DNA from: Pseudomonadota bacterium
GTDB lineage: Bacteria; Pseudomonadota; Gammaproteobacteria; Steroidobacterales; Steroidobacteraceae
Assembly: GCA_016713725.1 (NCBI GenBank)
Contig: JADJOO010000015.1
Location: 42,474-106,473, forward strand
Direction of reading: 5' to 3'
Length of the DNA: 64,000 nt
Shown here: in pieces, positions 10,544 through 19,900 of the stretch
Layout: the number at the start of each line of letters is the position of its first letter
How positions within the stretch are numbered: position 1 is the first letter of the stretch
Program-made: the position numbers and the translations under genes
Notes under the pieces: generated by a model
The model's input: the letters and a program-made list of their open reading frames with translations, nothing else
The model's database searches: none
Told to the model about the DNA's origin: nothing

Positions 10544-11856
10544 TGCTTGTACACGGTTCCCTGCTTCATGACGAACTCGACGGCATCCAGCGCGTGAATG
10601 TCCGCGAGAGGGTCGCGCGTCACGGCGACGATGTCGGCCGAGTAGCCCGGGGCGATCTGCCCGGCCTCGGCTTCGATTCCGAGTGCCTCGGCGCCGACCT
10701 TCGTCGCTGCCTGGATCGCCTGCATCGGTGTCATCCCGTACTGCACCATGTACGCGAGCTGCTTCGGCGCGTCCTTGTGCGGATGCACACCGGTGTCGGT
10801 CCCCATCGTGAGCTTGATGCCCATCTGCACGGCCCTCCTGAAGTTATCGCGCTGCGCCTGCGCCACTTCACGGTCCTTGCGCAGGAACTCCTCCAGCTCA
10901 CCGCGCCTGGGGCCTTCGGACTGCGTGTACTCGGTATTGAAAATGTCCATCGACAGGAACGCGCCGGTCTTCTTCGCGAGGTCGAGGCCCTCCTGATCGA
11001 TCAGGCTCGCGTGCTCGATCGTGTCGACGCCGGCCTTGAGCGCGACCTTGATGCCATTGGCGCCGTGCGCATGCACCGCGACCTTGCGGCCGTGCATGTG
11101 GGCTTCGTCGACGATGGCGGCGACTTCCTCCGGCGTGTACTGCTGCGCGCCGACGCGCGTGCCCTTGGAGAACACGCCGCCGGTGCCGCAGTACTTGATC
11201 ACGTCCGCGCCGTACTTGACGTTCTTGCGCACCATCGCGCGCACCGCGTCGACGCCGTCGGCTACGCCCTCACCGCGGTCGTTGTATTCGGGCGCGAGCA
11301 TGTTGCTGTCGCAATGGCCGCCCGTGATGCCCAGCGCCGGGCCCGACGCGAGGATGCGGGGTCCGATCACGTCGCCGGCGTTGATGGCATCGCGCAGCGC
11401 GACGTCCGAGTAACCGCCGGCGCCGACGTTGCGGATCGTCGTCACGCCGGACAGCAGCGTCTCGCGACCGAAGCGCGCACCCATCAGCGCTTCGCGCGGC
11501 ACGGAGATGCCGTACCCGTAATACGGCGGCAGGGTCGGATCGCCCGTGACGTGCGTGTGCGTGTCAATCAGGCCAGGCAGCACCGTTTTGCTCGAGAGGT
11601 CGATGACCGTGGCACCCGGCGGTACCGCCGTCGTCCCCGCGGCCCCGACTGCGCTGATCCTGCCGCCCTGCACGATGATCACCTGGTCGTTGCTCACCCG
11701 GCCGGTCACCACGTCGATGAGCTTGCCGGCCTTGATGACCGTGACGGGTTCGGGGGCCGCAGTAGTCGACACATCGGCGGCAAAGACGGTCGGGATCGCA
11801 CACGCCGCGAAGACAGCGAACACACGGCGGACGGACAGGCACGGGATCAGGGGCAT
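10540..11856 (-). CDS. Secreted metal-dependent amidohydrolase (prolidase/imidazolonepropionase-like)
   Basis: TIM-barrel hydrolase of the amidohydrolase superfamily, 438 residues with a signal peptide (core VFAVFAACAIPTVFA). Metal-site motifs appear in order: DTHTHV (about residue 98), a Lys in ADVIKYCGTGG that may be the carboxylated bridging residue, AVHAHGANG, TIEHASL, and the Asp in MGTDTGVHPH. This pattern is shared by Xaa-Pro dipeptidases and imidazolonepropionase-like enzymes. Its place between two peptide transporters favours a peptidase role, but the substrate is inferred. The stop codon overlaps the GTG start of POT copy 2. Confidence 0.85.
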   Translation of the reverse strand: MPLIPCLSVRRVFAVFAACAIPTVFAADVSTTAAPEPVTVIKAGKLIDVVTGRVSNDQVIIVQGGRISAVGAAGTTAVPPGATVIDLSSKTVLPGLIDTHTHVTGDPTLPPYYGYGISVPREALMGARFGRETLLSGVTTIRNVGAGGYSDVALRDAINAGDVIGPRILASGPALGITGGHCDSNMLAPEYNDRGEGVADGVDAVRAMVRKNVKYGADVIKYCGTGGVFSKGTRVGAQQYTPEEVAAIVDEAHMHGRKVAVHAHGANGIKVALKAGVDTIEHASLIDQEGLDLAKKTGAFLSMDIFNTEYTQSEGPRRGELEEFLRKDREVAQAQRDNFRRAVQMGIKLTMGTDTGVHPHKDAPKQLAYMVQYGMTPMQAIQAATKVGAEALGIEAEAGQIAPGYSADIVAVTRDPLADIHALDAVEFVMKQGTVYKQ

Positions 11857-11902
11857 GCAGGACTCCAGTCTCAGGACGATTGATGGTTGGCGGCGACGAA
11901 GC

Positions 11903-13363
11903 TCAGCGGACGTTGCCCATGAGCCGCGCGAGCGGGCGGCTGATGAGCAGCAGGAACACGCCGATGCCGCAGGCGTAGAGCACGATGCCCATGAATCGAT
12001 CGGGCATCGCGGCGAGGTTGTTGGCGTCGAAGCCGCCGGCGATGAGGCCGGCCATGAGCTTGCCGAGCGAGCTGCCGAGGAACCAGACGCCCATCATCTG
12101 GCCGACGAGCCTTGCAGGCGCGAGCTTGGTCACGGTCGAGAGGCCGACGGGACTCACGCAGAGCTCGCCGAACACGGTGAGCAGGTAGGTGAGGATCAGC
12201 AGGTAGGCCGGGGCGTTGGCGCCACCGGCAACGATGTTGGCCGCGGAAACCATGAACAGGAAGCCGAGTCCCATCAGCAGCAGGCCGAACGCGAACTTGA
12301 GCGGCGCAGCAGGATCCATCTGGCGTCGCGCGAGCTGCACCCACAGCGCCGAGAAGACCGGCGCGAACAGGATGACGAACGCCGGCTGCACCGACTGGAA
12401 CCAGCCCGCCGGAATTTCGAAGCCACCGACCATGCGATCGATGTAGCGTTTGGCGAAGAGGTTGAGCGACGAGCCCGCCTGCTCGTACCCGGACCAGAAC
12501 GAAGCGACCCCCAGGAACATCACGAGCACGACGACCATGCGCTTGCGTTCGACCGGGTCGAGCCCCGCGCCGAAGAACAGGTACACGAAGTACAGGGCGG
12601 CCATGCCGACCAGAACGTAGGCGGCGCTCTTTGCGAGTCGCGCCGGGTCGAGGTGCACGGTCCCGGAGAACAGCAGGGCCGCAACCGCGGCGAACACCGC
12701 AAGTGCGATCCAGAGCCGGCGCCAATCGGTTGCGAGTCCTGCGCCGCCGTCGTTGCGGTTCGGGTGCGCGCCGGCGCCGTTGAACAGCCGGCGTGACAGC
12801 CAGAATTGCAGCAGTCCAAACGGCAGGCCGATCGCCGCCGCGAGAAAACCGATGCGCCAGCCGTAACGCTGCGCCAGCCAGCCCGCGATCAACGGGCCAA
12901 TGAACGCGCCGAGGTTGATCCCCATGTAGAAGATCGTGAATCCTGCGTCACGCCGGCCGCCGCCTTCGGGATAGAGGTCGGCGACGAGCGTGGAAACGTT
13001 CGGTTTCAGCAGGCCGACGCCGAGGATGATCACCACCAGCCCGCCGAAGAAGAGCTGCTTCGGGCCGGGGATCGTCAGCATCAGGGTGCCGAGCGTCATC
13101 AGCGTGCCGCCGACCATGACCGCGCGTTGCGCGCCGATCAGCCGGTCGGCGATCCAGCCGCCCGGCAGCGCGGCCATGAACACGGCTGCCGTGTAGAGAC
13201 CATAAATCGCAGTCGCGGTCTTGTCGTCGAAGCCATAGCCGCCGCTCTCGACCGCATCGACCAGGAACAGCACGAGCAGGGCGCGCATGCCGTAGAACGT
13301 GAAGCGCTCCCACATCTCCGTGAAGAAGAGCGTCGACAGCGCGCGTGGATGTCCCCCCAGCAC
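11903..13363 (-). CDS. POT/PTR family peptide transporter (copy 3)
   Basis: Proton-dependent di/tripeptide transporter, 486 residues. Signatures: TEMWERFTFYGMRALLVLFL near the N-terminus, ALPGGWIADRLIGAQRAV, and FTIFYMGINLGAFIGPL; the C-terminus has CVSPVGLSTVTKLAPARLVG. The start is GTG at 13361-13363, eight bases after the tatC stop, so it may be co-transcribed with the tat genes upstream. Nearest relative in the window is copy 2. Three POT genes so close together are unusual and fit a peptide-feeding lifestyle. Confidence 0.9.
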   Translation of the reverse strand: MLGGHPRALSTLFFTEMWERFTFYGMRALLVLFLVDAVESGGYGFDDKTATAIYGLYTAAVFMAALPGGWIADRLIGAQRAVMVGGTLMTLGTLMLTIPGPKQLFFGGLVVIILGVGLLKPNVSTLVADLYPEGGGRRDAGFTIFYMGINLGAFIGPLIAGWLAQRYGWRIGFLAAAIGLPFGLLQFWLSRRLFNGAGAHPNRNDGGAGLATDWRRLWIALAVFAAVAALLFSGTVHLDPARLAKSAAYVLVGMAALYFVYLFFGAGLDPVERKRMVVVLVMFLGVASFWSGYEQAGSSLNLFAKRYIDRMVGGFEIPAGWFQSVQPAFVILFAPVFSALWVQLARRQMDPAAPLKFAFGLLLMGLGFLFMVSAANIVAGGANAPAYLLILTYLLTVFGELCVSPVGLSTVTKLAPARLVGQMMGVWFLGSSLGKLMAGLIAGGFDANNLAAMPDRFMGIVLYACGIGVFLLLISRPLARLMGNVR

Positions 13364-13371
13364 CCGGTGCC

Positions 13372-14142
13372 TCAGCTTTCGGTCGCGGTCGCCGGCGAGG
13401 CCCGGCTTTTCTGGATCATGCGTGCGAACAGGAGGCCCAGTTCATACAGCAGGTACATCGGCACGGCCATGAAGCTCTGCGACACCGCGTCCGGCGGCGT
13501 CAGGAACGCCGCGATGATGAAGATGCCGAGGATGACGTAGCCACGGTTGCGCGTCAGCACGTCGAGCTTGACGAGTCCCGTCGCCACCAGCAGTACCACG
13601 GCCACCGGCATTTCGAACGCAATGCCGAAAGCCATGAACAGCAGCAGCACGAAGTCCAGGTAGCTCGCGATGTCCGTCATCATCTTCACGCCCGTCGGCG
13701 TGGTCGACGCGAGGAACTGGAACATCAGCGGGAAGACGACGTAGTAGGCGAACGCGATGCCCACGTAGAACAGCACGATGCTCGAGACGAACAGGGGCAG
13801 CGCGAAACGCCGCTCGCGCTTGTAGAGCCCCGGCGCGACGAAGCCCCAGATCTGGAACAGGATGTAGGGCATCGCCAGGAAGATCGCGCCCATCAGCGAG
13901 AGCTTGAGCGGCGCCATGAATGGCGACACCACGCTCGTCGCGATCAGCGAAGTGCCGGCCGGCAGCTTGTCGATCAACGGTCGCGCGACCAGCGTGAACA
14001 GCTCGTTCTGGAAGAACGCGAGCGGCACGAAGCAGACGACGACGGCGATGACCGAGCGCAGCAACCTGTCTCGCAGCTCGAGGAGGTGCGAGACGAGCGT
14101 GCCTTCGGCCAGCGGCTCTCCCTCACCCGGGCTTTGGCTCAT
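13372..14142 (-). CDS. tatC: Sec-independent protein translocase TatC
   Basis: Core receptor of the twin-arginine pathway, binding RR signal peptides of folded proteins. From the chosen ATG (MSQSPGEGEPLAEGTLVSHL) it has 256 residues; the start overlaps the 3' end of tatB by 20 bp. The conserved HLLELRDRLLRS lies at the first membrane helix, followed by FQIWGFVAPGLYKRERR in the first periplasm-to-helix region, and six membrane segments can be counted. Last gene of tatA-tatB-tatC. Confidence 0.95.
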   Translation of the reverse strand: MSQSPGEGEPLAEGTLVSHLLELRDRLLRSVIAVVVCFVPLAFFQNELFTLVARPLIDKLPAGTSLIATSVVSPFMAPLKLSLMGAIFLAMPYILFQIWGFVAPGLYKRERRFALPLFVSSIVLFYVGIAFAYYVVFPLMFQFLASTTPTGVKMMTDIASYLDFVLLLFMAFGIAFEMPVAVVLLVATGLVKLDVLTRNRGYVILGIFIIAAFLTPPDAVSQSFMAVPMYLLYELGLLFARMIQKSRASPATATES

Positions 14143-14524
14143 CAGCGATCGTCTCGGCCGGTGAGGAGTGGGTGTCTGGCGTGGCCGCAGCAAGCTGGGC
14201 CGGCGCGGCGCGGGAGTCGTCGCTCGACGTGCCGGACGACGTATCCGGTGACGTATCGGGTGAGGTATCTGGCACCGTGTTCGGTGCCGGCGTAGTTACC
14301 GGGGCGTGAATCGTGTTCGACTGCGCCGCCGCCGGCTTGGTGTCTGCAAGCGGATCGAACTGCGTCTCCTGTTCGAGCTGGTTGCGGAGCTGGCGCGCCA
14401 TCGATCGTGCCCGGCCTGCCCACCGACCGATGTCGGCAGCGAGCTTCGGCAACCGCGCCGGCCCGAGCACGAGCAGCGCAATGCCGAAGATCAGGATGAT
14501 CTCGGTGAAGCCGACCTCGAACAT
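14123..14524 (-). CDS. tatB: Sec-independent protein translocase TatB
   Basis: Works with TatC in signal-peptide recognition. 133 residues: one N-terminal membrane helix (EVGFTEIILIFGIALLVLGP), the hinge PARLPKLAADIGRW, an amphipathic helix to about residue 60, then a long Ala/Thr/Asp-rich tail containing a short run of near-repeats around NTVPDTSPDTSPDTS. The EVGF start with the Glu near position 3 and hinge PARLP distinguish TatB from TatA. It overlaps tatC and lies 9 bp after tatA. Confidence 0.92.
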   Translation of the reverse strand: MFEVGFTEIILIFGIALLVLGPARLPKLAADIGRWAGRARSMARQLRNQLEQETQFDPLADTKPAAAQSNTIHAPVTTPAPNTVPDTSPDTSPDTSSGTSSDDSRAAPAQLAAATPDTHSSPAETIADEPKPG

Positions 14525-14533
14525 GCGGCTGGA

Positions 14534-14779
14534 TCAGCCTGCTTTGCCGTCCGTCTTGGACGTGGACGAGGTGGGCTCCTGGAAGCTGGCGTCCTTGGGG
14601 CCGCTGCCCGTCAGGTCCGAGAGCTGCTTGTTCTGCTCGTCCTCGCCCTCGTTCATGGCCTTCTTGAAGCCGCGCACGGCCCCGCCGAGGTCCGAGCCGA
14701 TGTTCTTCAGCTTCTTGGCCCCGAACAGGACGAGCGCAATCGCCAGGATGATGAGCAGTTCGCGAAAACCGATACCCAT
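14534..14779 (-). CDS. tatA: Sec-independent protein translocase TatA
   Basis: Forms the export channel of the Tat system. 81 residues from the ATG giving MGIGFRELLIILAIALVLFG; an upstream start adds seven residues without a better context. One membrane helix, the FGAKKLKNIGSDLG hinge and amphipathic helix, and a short polar tail. First of the three tat genes; dtd lies 50 bp upstream on the same strand. Confidence 0.93.
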   Translation of the reverse strand: MGIGFRELLIILAIALVLFGAKKLKNIGSDLGGAVRGFKKAMNEGEDEQNKQLSDLTGSGPKDASFQEPTSSTSKTDGKAG

Positions 14780-14829
14780 GGAGTTCTCCGGGGCCCGCAA
14801 AAACGGGGGCCGCCATCATACGACAATCG

Positions 14830-15297
14830 CTATCGGGACTCGTTTGCCGCGCCTGCGGAAAACCGCAACCAGAACGTGACGGGGCCATCGTTCACGAGCG
14901 AGACCTTCATGTCGGCGCCAAAGCGGCCCGTGGCAACCCTGCCGGGCAATGCATCACGGGCGTATTCGACGACCCGCTCGAACAGTTGTCGGCCGAGTTC
15001 CGGCGGCGCGGCGGCTGTGAAGCTCGGGCGCAGCCCTTTGCGGGTGTCTGCCGCGAGCGTGAACTGGGAAACCAGCAGCAGTCCCCCACCGGTATCGGCG
15101 AGGCTCAGGTTCATGCGCCCGGCGTCGTCACCGAAGACGCGGTAGCCCACTGCCCGGTCGACCAGGCGTCGCGCGGTCGCATCGTCGTCACCGGGCTCGA
15201 CGGCGACGAATGCCAGCAAGCCAGGACCTATTTCGCCCACTACGTCCGAACCTACTCGAACATTCGCCTCCAACACCCGTTGGATTAGCAATATCAT
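14830..15297 (-). CDS. dtd: D-aminoacyl-tRNA deacylase
   Basis: Removes wrongly attached D-amino acids (and glycine from tRNA-Ala) from tRNA in the cytosol. 155 residues, usual 145-155. Active-site motifs LLVSQFTLAADTRKGLRPSF and NDGPVTFWL are intact. The first codons are A/T-rich compared with the rest of the gene and merge into an A/T-rich leader. Probably heads the dtd-tatABC unit. Confidence 0.95.
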   Translation of the reverse strand: MILLIQRVLEANVRVGSDVVGEIGPGLLAFVAVEPGDDDATARRLVDRAVGYRVFGDDAGRMNLSLADTGGGLLLVSQFTLAADTRKGLRPSFTAAAPPELGRQLFERVVEYARDALPGRVATGRFGADMKVSLVNDGPVTFWLRFSAGAANESR

Positions 15298-15430
15298 TGC
15301 GTTACTTCAGCAAGCATATCCCACTTTATTAAAAATCGATCAGACAATGATTAAACACTCGCAGGAATTTGCAGAAGTGGGAAAATATGACAATAAATAG
15401 TCTGAAACTGCAAAAATATGATCGGCAAAA
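15298..15430. other. A/T-rich intergenic segment upstream of dtd
   Basis: About 130 bases with far lower GC than anything nearby, holding many A and T runs (for example TTTATTAAAAAT and AAAATATGACAATAAATAG). It lies between two minus-strand genes and probably contains the dtd-tat promoter, though I could not fix one -35/-10 pair. A second A/T-rich block of similar look lies at 37046-37119. No gene seen. Confidence 0.5.
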
Positions 15431-16000
15431 TTATTGAATACCGAGTTCCATGGCTTTCTCCAGCGCATCCTGCGCTTCCGGGTTCCTGCCGCGGGCCTGC
15501 AACGAGTCGGCTATCAGCTGCCAGGCAGCCGATTGTGTGCGGCTGTCGCCCACCGCCATCGACAGCGCCTTGCGGCCCATCGACTCCGCCTGCGTGTAGT
15601 TGCGCTGGTCCATCCGCAGCCGGCCCAGCTCGATCCAGAGCAGCGGATTGCTGGGCTCGATGCGCAGCGCACGGTCGAGCGAACCGGCCGCGCCGGGCAG
15701 GTCGCCTTTCCTGCGCTGGGACTGCGCTTGCGAGACCAGCGCATTGCTGGCCGGGCTGAGGGTGGCTGGCGCTACCCTCGGGCGCTCGCGAGGCACCGGT
15801 ATCGACGGTGCCGGACCCTGGATCACGGGTTCCTCGGGCATGGTCGAAGTGACCGTGGGCGGCACGGAGATCACGGGCCCGCTGCCGCCCTGGGTCCCGG
15901 GCCTGGTCGAAGCCGGCGACTGCTTATTGAAGGGTTGCAGCGAGCAGCCCGCGGCTGCAAGCAAGGCGACGGCGACGAACGTTCGCGACAGCGGGAGCAT
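15431..16000 (-). CDS. TPR-containing lipoprotein
   Basis: 189 residues. Signal sequence ends in the lipobox LAAAGC (Cys at about 19), so it is likely a lipid-anchored envelope protein. A Pro/Ser-rich linker (about 22-85) leads to helical repeats (about 90-185) with TPR-like spacing, including SLDRALRIEPSNPLLWIELG and the final AQDALEKAMELG. It lies 44 bp downstream of the PBP1b gene on the same strand; a role in peptidoglycan synthesis as a PBP1b partner is possible but only inferred from position. Confidence 0.75.
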   Translation of the reverse strand: MLPLSRTFVAVALLAAAGCSLQPFNKQSPASTRPGTQGGSGPVISVPPTVTSTMPEEPVIQGPAPSIPVPRERPRVAPATLSPASNALVSQAQSQRRKGDLPGAAGSLDRALRIEPSNPLLWIELGRLRMDQRNYTQAESMGRKALSMAVGDSRTQSAAWQLIADSLQARGRNPEAQDALEKAMELGIQ

Positions 16001-16044
16001 TGAAATACCTCAGCCGCGATTGTCCGGCCCCCGCGCGGACCAGA

Positions 16045-18414
16045 TCAAGGACGATTGCTGCTGTACGGTGCTGCATCAGCCGGCATAGTGACGCCTTCCA
16101 CGTTCGGAGCGCTCCGCAGCAGGGGCTGCATCAGCGCGGCTTCCTCGGACGTGGTGCTTGGCGGGCAGGCGGGGTTCGGGTTCAGCACCGCCCCCAGTTC
16201 GAACGGCATTCTTACGGCCGAGCCGGAACAATACGGCGACGTCTCCAGCCCCGAGTAGAACTCGATCCAGCGATCCTCGACTGCTTCGGGCATCAGCGGG
16301 TCGAACGAGGTCGTCGAGATCGAGCCCATCAGGCGTGTCCACGCCTGCAATGCGCCGGTCGTCCCGGTGAGACCGGTGGTTGCGTTGTCGTCGTGACCCA
16401 TCCACACCACGATCACGTGACCGCCCGAAAAGCCTGCGAACCAGCTGTCGCGGTAGTCGTTTGACGTTCCGGTCTTGCCCGCGACGACCAGGTCCGGCGG
16501 CAGCCCCTTCCTGGCCGGCCGTGCCGTGCCGCGCTCGAAAACCTCGATCAGCATTCGATTGAGCGTGTACACCACTTCCGCCGGCGCCGCCTCGGCGACC
16601 TCGAGCTCCGGCGCCTTGAGCGCCTTGCCCTGTTCGTCGATCACCGCGCGCACGGCCCGCAAAGGCGAGCGGAAGCCGCCGTTCGCCAGCGTGTTGTACA
16701 TCTGCGCGACTTCGACCGGATTCAGCTGCGCCGTGCCGAGCAGGATCGACGCGTACTTCGGCGGCGCCTCGTCGAGCCCGAGCTGCACGTAGGTCTTCAC
16801 GACCGGCCCGAGACCCACGTCCAGCCCCAGGTTCACGGTCGCGAGGTTGTACGACTGCGTGAGTCCGCGCAGGAGCGTGACCGGTCCGTGGACTTTCTTG
16901 TCGTAATTGTTGGGCTTCCAGACGTCGCCGCTTTCGAGCTCGTACTCGATCGGCTCGTCCATCACGACCGACGCCGGCGTGTACCGGCCCGACTGCAACG
17001 CGGCCAGGTAGACCATCGGCTTGGCCAGCGAACCGATCGGCCGCTTCATGTCGAGCGCGCGGTTGAAGCCGTCGAACGACGCGCGACGCCCGCCGACCAC
17101 CGCGACGACTTCACCGGTCTGCGGTGTCGTCACGACCATGGCGCCTTCGAGACCGTGAGCTGCCTTGCGGCCGCCCTCGTCCTGGCGGGCAAGCTCATCG
17201 CTCAGCGCGATCTCGGCTTTCTCCTGCAGCAGGGGATCGAGCGTGCTGAAGACGGTGAGTCCGGTTTCGGTGAGCGCCTGTTCCTGGTAGTCCTCGCGCA
17301 GCCGGCGCCGCACGAGGTCGAGGAAGGCCGGGAAGTAATTGGCGGAGCGGCCCGCATTGTCGGTGATGCCGAGCGGCGCCTTCATGGCGCGCTCGGCTTC
17401 TTCGGGTTTGACGACGCCCTGCTCGGCGAGCACCTTCAGCACCAGGTTGCGGCGCTCGCGCGCCCGCTCCGGCTGGCGCCGCGGATCGTAGTAAGACGGC
17501 CCGCGTACGATCGCCACCATCAGCGCGACTTCGGGCAGGTTCAGCTCGGCGAGCGGCTTGCCGAAATAGAACTGGCTGGCGAGGCCGAAGCCGTGCACCG
17601 CGCGACGGCCGTCCTGGCCGAGGTAAATCTCGTTGATGTAGGCGTTCATGATGTCCGCCTTCTCGAACCGGGACTCGAGGATGATCGCCATGATCGCCTC
17701 CTCGCCCTTGCGCCGCAGCGTGCGCCGGCTGTCGAGGAAATAGCTCTTCACGAGCTGCTGCGTCAGCGTGCTGCCGCCCTGCTCGACCTGCCCGGCTCGG
17801 ACGTTGACGAACAACGCGCGCAGGATCGCGAGCGGATTCACGCCGTGGTGCGATTCGAATTTGCGGTCTTCGACGGCCTTCAGCGCTTCGCGCAGCAACG
17901 GCGGGACTTCGGCCGGCGAGACGATGATCCGGTCCTCGCCGTGAATCGGGAAGATGCTGCCGATCAACAGCGGATCGAGGCGGAACACGGGTACGTCGCC
18001 GCCGTTCGGATCGGCGAGCGCCGAAATCGTCTCGCCATCGAAGCCGACGTGCAGTTTCTGTGCGGATTGCGTCTCGTCGGAGAAGCGGAACTCGCGAACG
18101 TAAACGTCGACCGAGTCCCCCTTGCGCCGGAACGTGCCGGGACGGTCCACCGGGGTCCGCGGGATGTAACCGAGGCGCTCGAGCTCCTGGGCGAAGCGCG
18201 CCGACGAGAGACTCTGCCCGGCATAAAGTTCGAGAGGTTGGGCGTATACGCGCGCGGGCAGGGTCCAGCGGCGGCCTTCGAACTGCTGCGTGACGCGCCT
18301 ATCGAGCACGGCGACGAGGATGATCGCGGCGAGCAACGCCAGCAGAGCGATGATGGCGAAGCCGCGCTGCAGCTTCTGCCGTGACTTGGAACTCAGTTTC
18401 CTGCGCTTGGCCAT
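16045..18414 (-). CDS. mrcB: Penicillin-binding protein 1B
   Basis: Bifunctional peptidoglycan synthase of the inner membrane: N-terminal glycosyltransferase (GT51) and C-terminal transpeptidase. 789 residues. A basic cytoplasmic start is followed by a membrane anchor (about 20-40), then a UB2H-like region containing FAQELERLGYIPRT. GT51 (about 165-345) has the catalytic Glu in AVEDRKFESHHGV and GGSTLTQQLVKSYFL. The transpeptidase has SLAK in RPIGSLAKPMVY, SYN in TQSYNLATVNL and KTGT in GKTGTSNDYRDSWFAG. Domain order and UB2H support PBP1b over PBP1a. The lipoprotein follows it. Confidence 0.95.
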   Translation of the reverse strand: MAKRRKLSSKSRQKLQRGFAIIALLALLAAIILVAVLDRRVTQQFEGRRWTLPARVYAQPLELYAGQSLSSARFAQELERLGYIPRTPVDRPGTFRRKGDSVDVYVREFRFSDETQSAQKLHVGFDGETISALADPNGGDVPVFRLDPLLIGSIFPIHGEDRIIVSPAEVPPLLREALKAVEDRKFESHHGVNPLAILRALFVNVRAGQVEQGGSTLTQQLVKSYFLDSRRTLRRKGEEAIMAIILESRFEKADIMNAYINEIYLGQDGRRAVHGFGLASQFYFGKPLAELNLPEVALMVAIVRGPSYYDPRRQPERARERRNLVLKVLAEQGVVKPEEAERAMKAPLGITDNAGRSANYFPAFLDLVRRRLREDYQEQALTETGLTVFSTLDPLLQEKAEIALSDELARQDEGGRKAAHGLEGAMVVTTPQTGEVVAVVGGRRASFDGFNRALDMKRPIGSLAKPMVYLAALQSGRYTPASVVMDEPIEYELESGDVWKPNNYDKKVHGPVTLLRGLTQSYNLATVNLGLDVGLGPVVKTYVQLGLDEAPPKYASILLGTAQLNPVEVAQMYNTLANGGFRSPLRAVRAVIDEQGKALKAPELEVAEAAPAEVVYTLNRMLIEVFERGTARPARKGLPPDLVVAGKTGTSNDYRDSWFAGFSGGHVIVVWMGHDDNATTGLTGTTGALQAWTRLMGSISTTSFDPLMPEAVEDRWIEFYSGLETSPYCSGSAVRMPFELGAVLNPNPACPPSTTSEEAALMQPLLRSAPNVEGVTMPADAAPYSSNRP

Positions 18415-18424
18415 CGATCCCCGC

Positions 18425-19873
18425 TCACTTGCGCCAGAACGTCGGTGTCAACAGCACCAGCACCGAAAAGATTTCCAGGCGCCCGAGCAGCATCGCCAGC
18501 GAGCAGACCCACGTCTGGAAGTCCGTGAGCCCCTGGTAATTGCTCGCCGGGCCGACGGTGCCGAGGCCCGGTCCCGCGTTGTTGATCGTCGCGATGATCG
18601 CCGTGAACGCGCTGATGAAGTCCATGCCGCTTGCGAGCAGCAGGAACGTGAGCGTGACCACGGTGCCGAAGTAAAGCACGACGAACGCCAGCACGGCGAA
18701 CACGACGTGGTTGGCGACCACCTGGTTGCGGATCTTGACCGGCGTCACGGCTTGCGGGTGCACGAGCAGGAACAGCTCGCGCGCAGCCTGCTGGACGAGC
18801 ACCAGCGTGCGGAACATCTTGATTCCGCCGCCGGTCGAGCCTGTGTTGCAGGTATAGCAGGAGAGCATCACGATGATCATCGGCGCGAAAACCGGCCAGG
18901 CCGCGTAGTCCTGCGTCACGAAGCCACAGGTCGTCGCGAACGCGACCAGGTTAAACGCGACGTGCCGCAAGGCGGTCAGGAAATCCGGGTACACCTGGTG
19001 GGCCCATACGTACAGCGTCACGCCCATGATCCCCACGGCCACGAGCCGCAGCATTGCGCGGGCCTCGACGTCACGGAGGTAAGTACGCAGGCTCTTCTGT
19101 TGCCAGGCGATGAAATGCCGGGAAAAGTTCACTGCCGCCAGCAGCATGAATCCGATCAGGACTGCTTCAATCGCGACGGAGTCGAAGTGACCGATGCTTG
19201 CGTCGTAGTTCGAGAATCCGCCGAGCGCAACGGTCGAAAACCCGTGAAACACGGCATCGTACCATCCCATGCCCGCCAGCCGGAGTGCCGCCACGCAGGA
19301 TACTGTGATCAGCACGTAGACGACCCAAAGTGCCTTGGCCGTCTGCGTGATGCGCGGCGTCAGCTTCTCGTTCTTGACCGCGCCGGGCGTCTCGGCCTTG
19401 TAGAGCTGCATGCCGCCGACACCCAGCAGCGGCAGGATCGCCACGGCCAGCACGATGATGCCCATGCCGCCGTACCAGTGCAGCGTCGCGCGCCACATGT
19501 TGAGAGACGGGGCCATGGAATCGAGGCCCGTCAGCACGGTCGCGCCCGTGGTGCTGAGCCCGGACATCGTTTCGAAGAATGCGTCGGTGAACGTGAGTCC
19601 CGGCAGCGCGATCAGCAGCGGTACCGTCGCGATGGCCGACATGAACACCCACGCCAGCGAAACGAGCAGAAAACCGTCGCGCGAGCGCAGTTCGCGCTTG
19701 TGTCGCCGGGTCGCCCCGACCATCGCTGCACCCACCGCCACGCAGATCACCGCGGCGTAGACGAAATCGATCAGGATGCCGTCGCGATAGATCAGCGACG
19801 TGACCATCGGCAGGAGGTAAGTGACGCTGAACAGCATCAGCATCGACCCGAGGACGTTGATGACGGCAAGCAT
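18425..19873 (-). CDS. trkH: Trk potassium uptake protein TrkH
   Basis: Membrane subunit of the Trk K+ uptake system, 482 residues. Multiple membrane segments and re-entrant pore loops are visible; typical stretches are MSGLSTTGATVLTGLDSM, ATTCGFVTQDY, the Gly-rich GSTGGGIKMFRTLVL and TINNAGPGLGTVGP. It lies 27 bp downstream of trkA, so both subunits are probably made together. Confidence 0.95.
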   Translation of the reverse strand: MLAVINVLGSMLMLFSVTYLLPMVTSLIYRDGILIDFVYAAVICVAVGAAMVGATRRHKRELRSRDGFLLVSLAWVFMSAIATVPLLIALPGLTFTDAFFETMSGLSTTGATVLTGLDSMAPSLNMWRATLHWYGGMGIIVLAVAILPLLGVGGMQLYKAETPGAVKNEKLTPRITQTAKALWVVYVLITVSCVAALRLAGMGWYDAVFHGFSTVALGGFSNYDASIGHFDSVAIEAVLIGFMLLAAVNFSRHFIAWQQKSLRTYLRDVEARAMLRLVAVGIMGVTLYVWAHQVYPDFLTALRHVAFNLVAFATTCGFVTQDYAAWPVFAPMIIVMLSCYTCNTGSTGGGIKMFRTLVLVQQAARELFLLVHPQAVTPVKIRNQVVANHVVFAVLAFVVLYFGTVVTLTFLLLASGMDFISAFTAIIATINNAGPGLGTVGPASNYQGLTDFQTWVCSLAMLLGRLEIFSVLVLLTPTFWRK

Positions 19874-19900
19874 CAGGGCGACTGCGTAGCGCGATCCAGC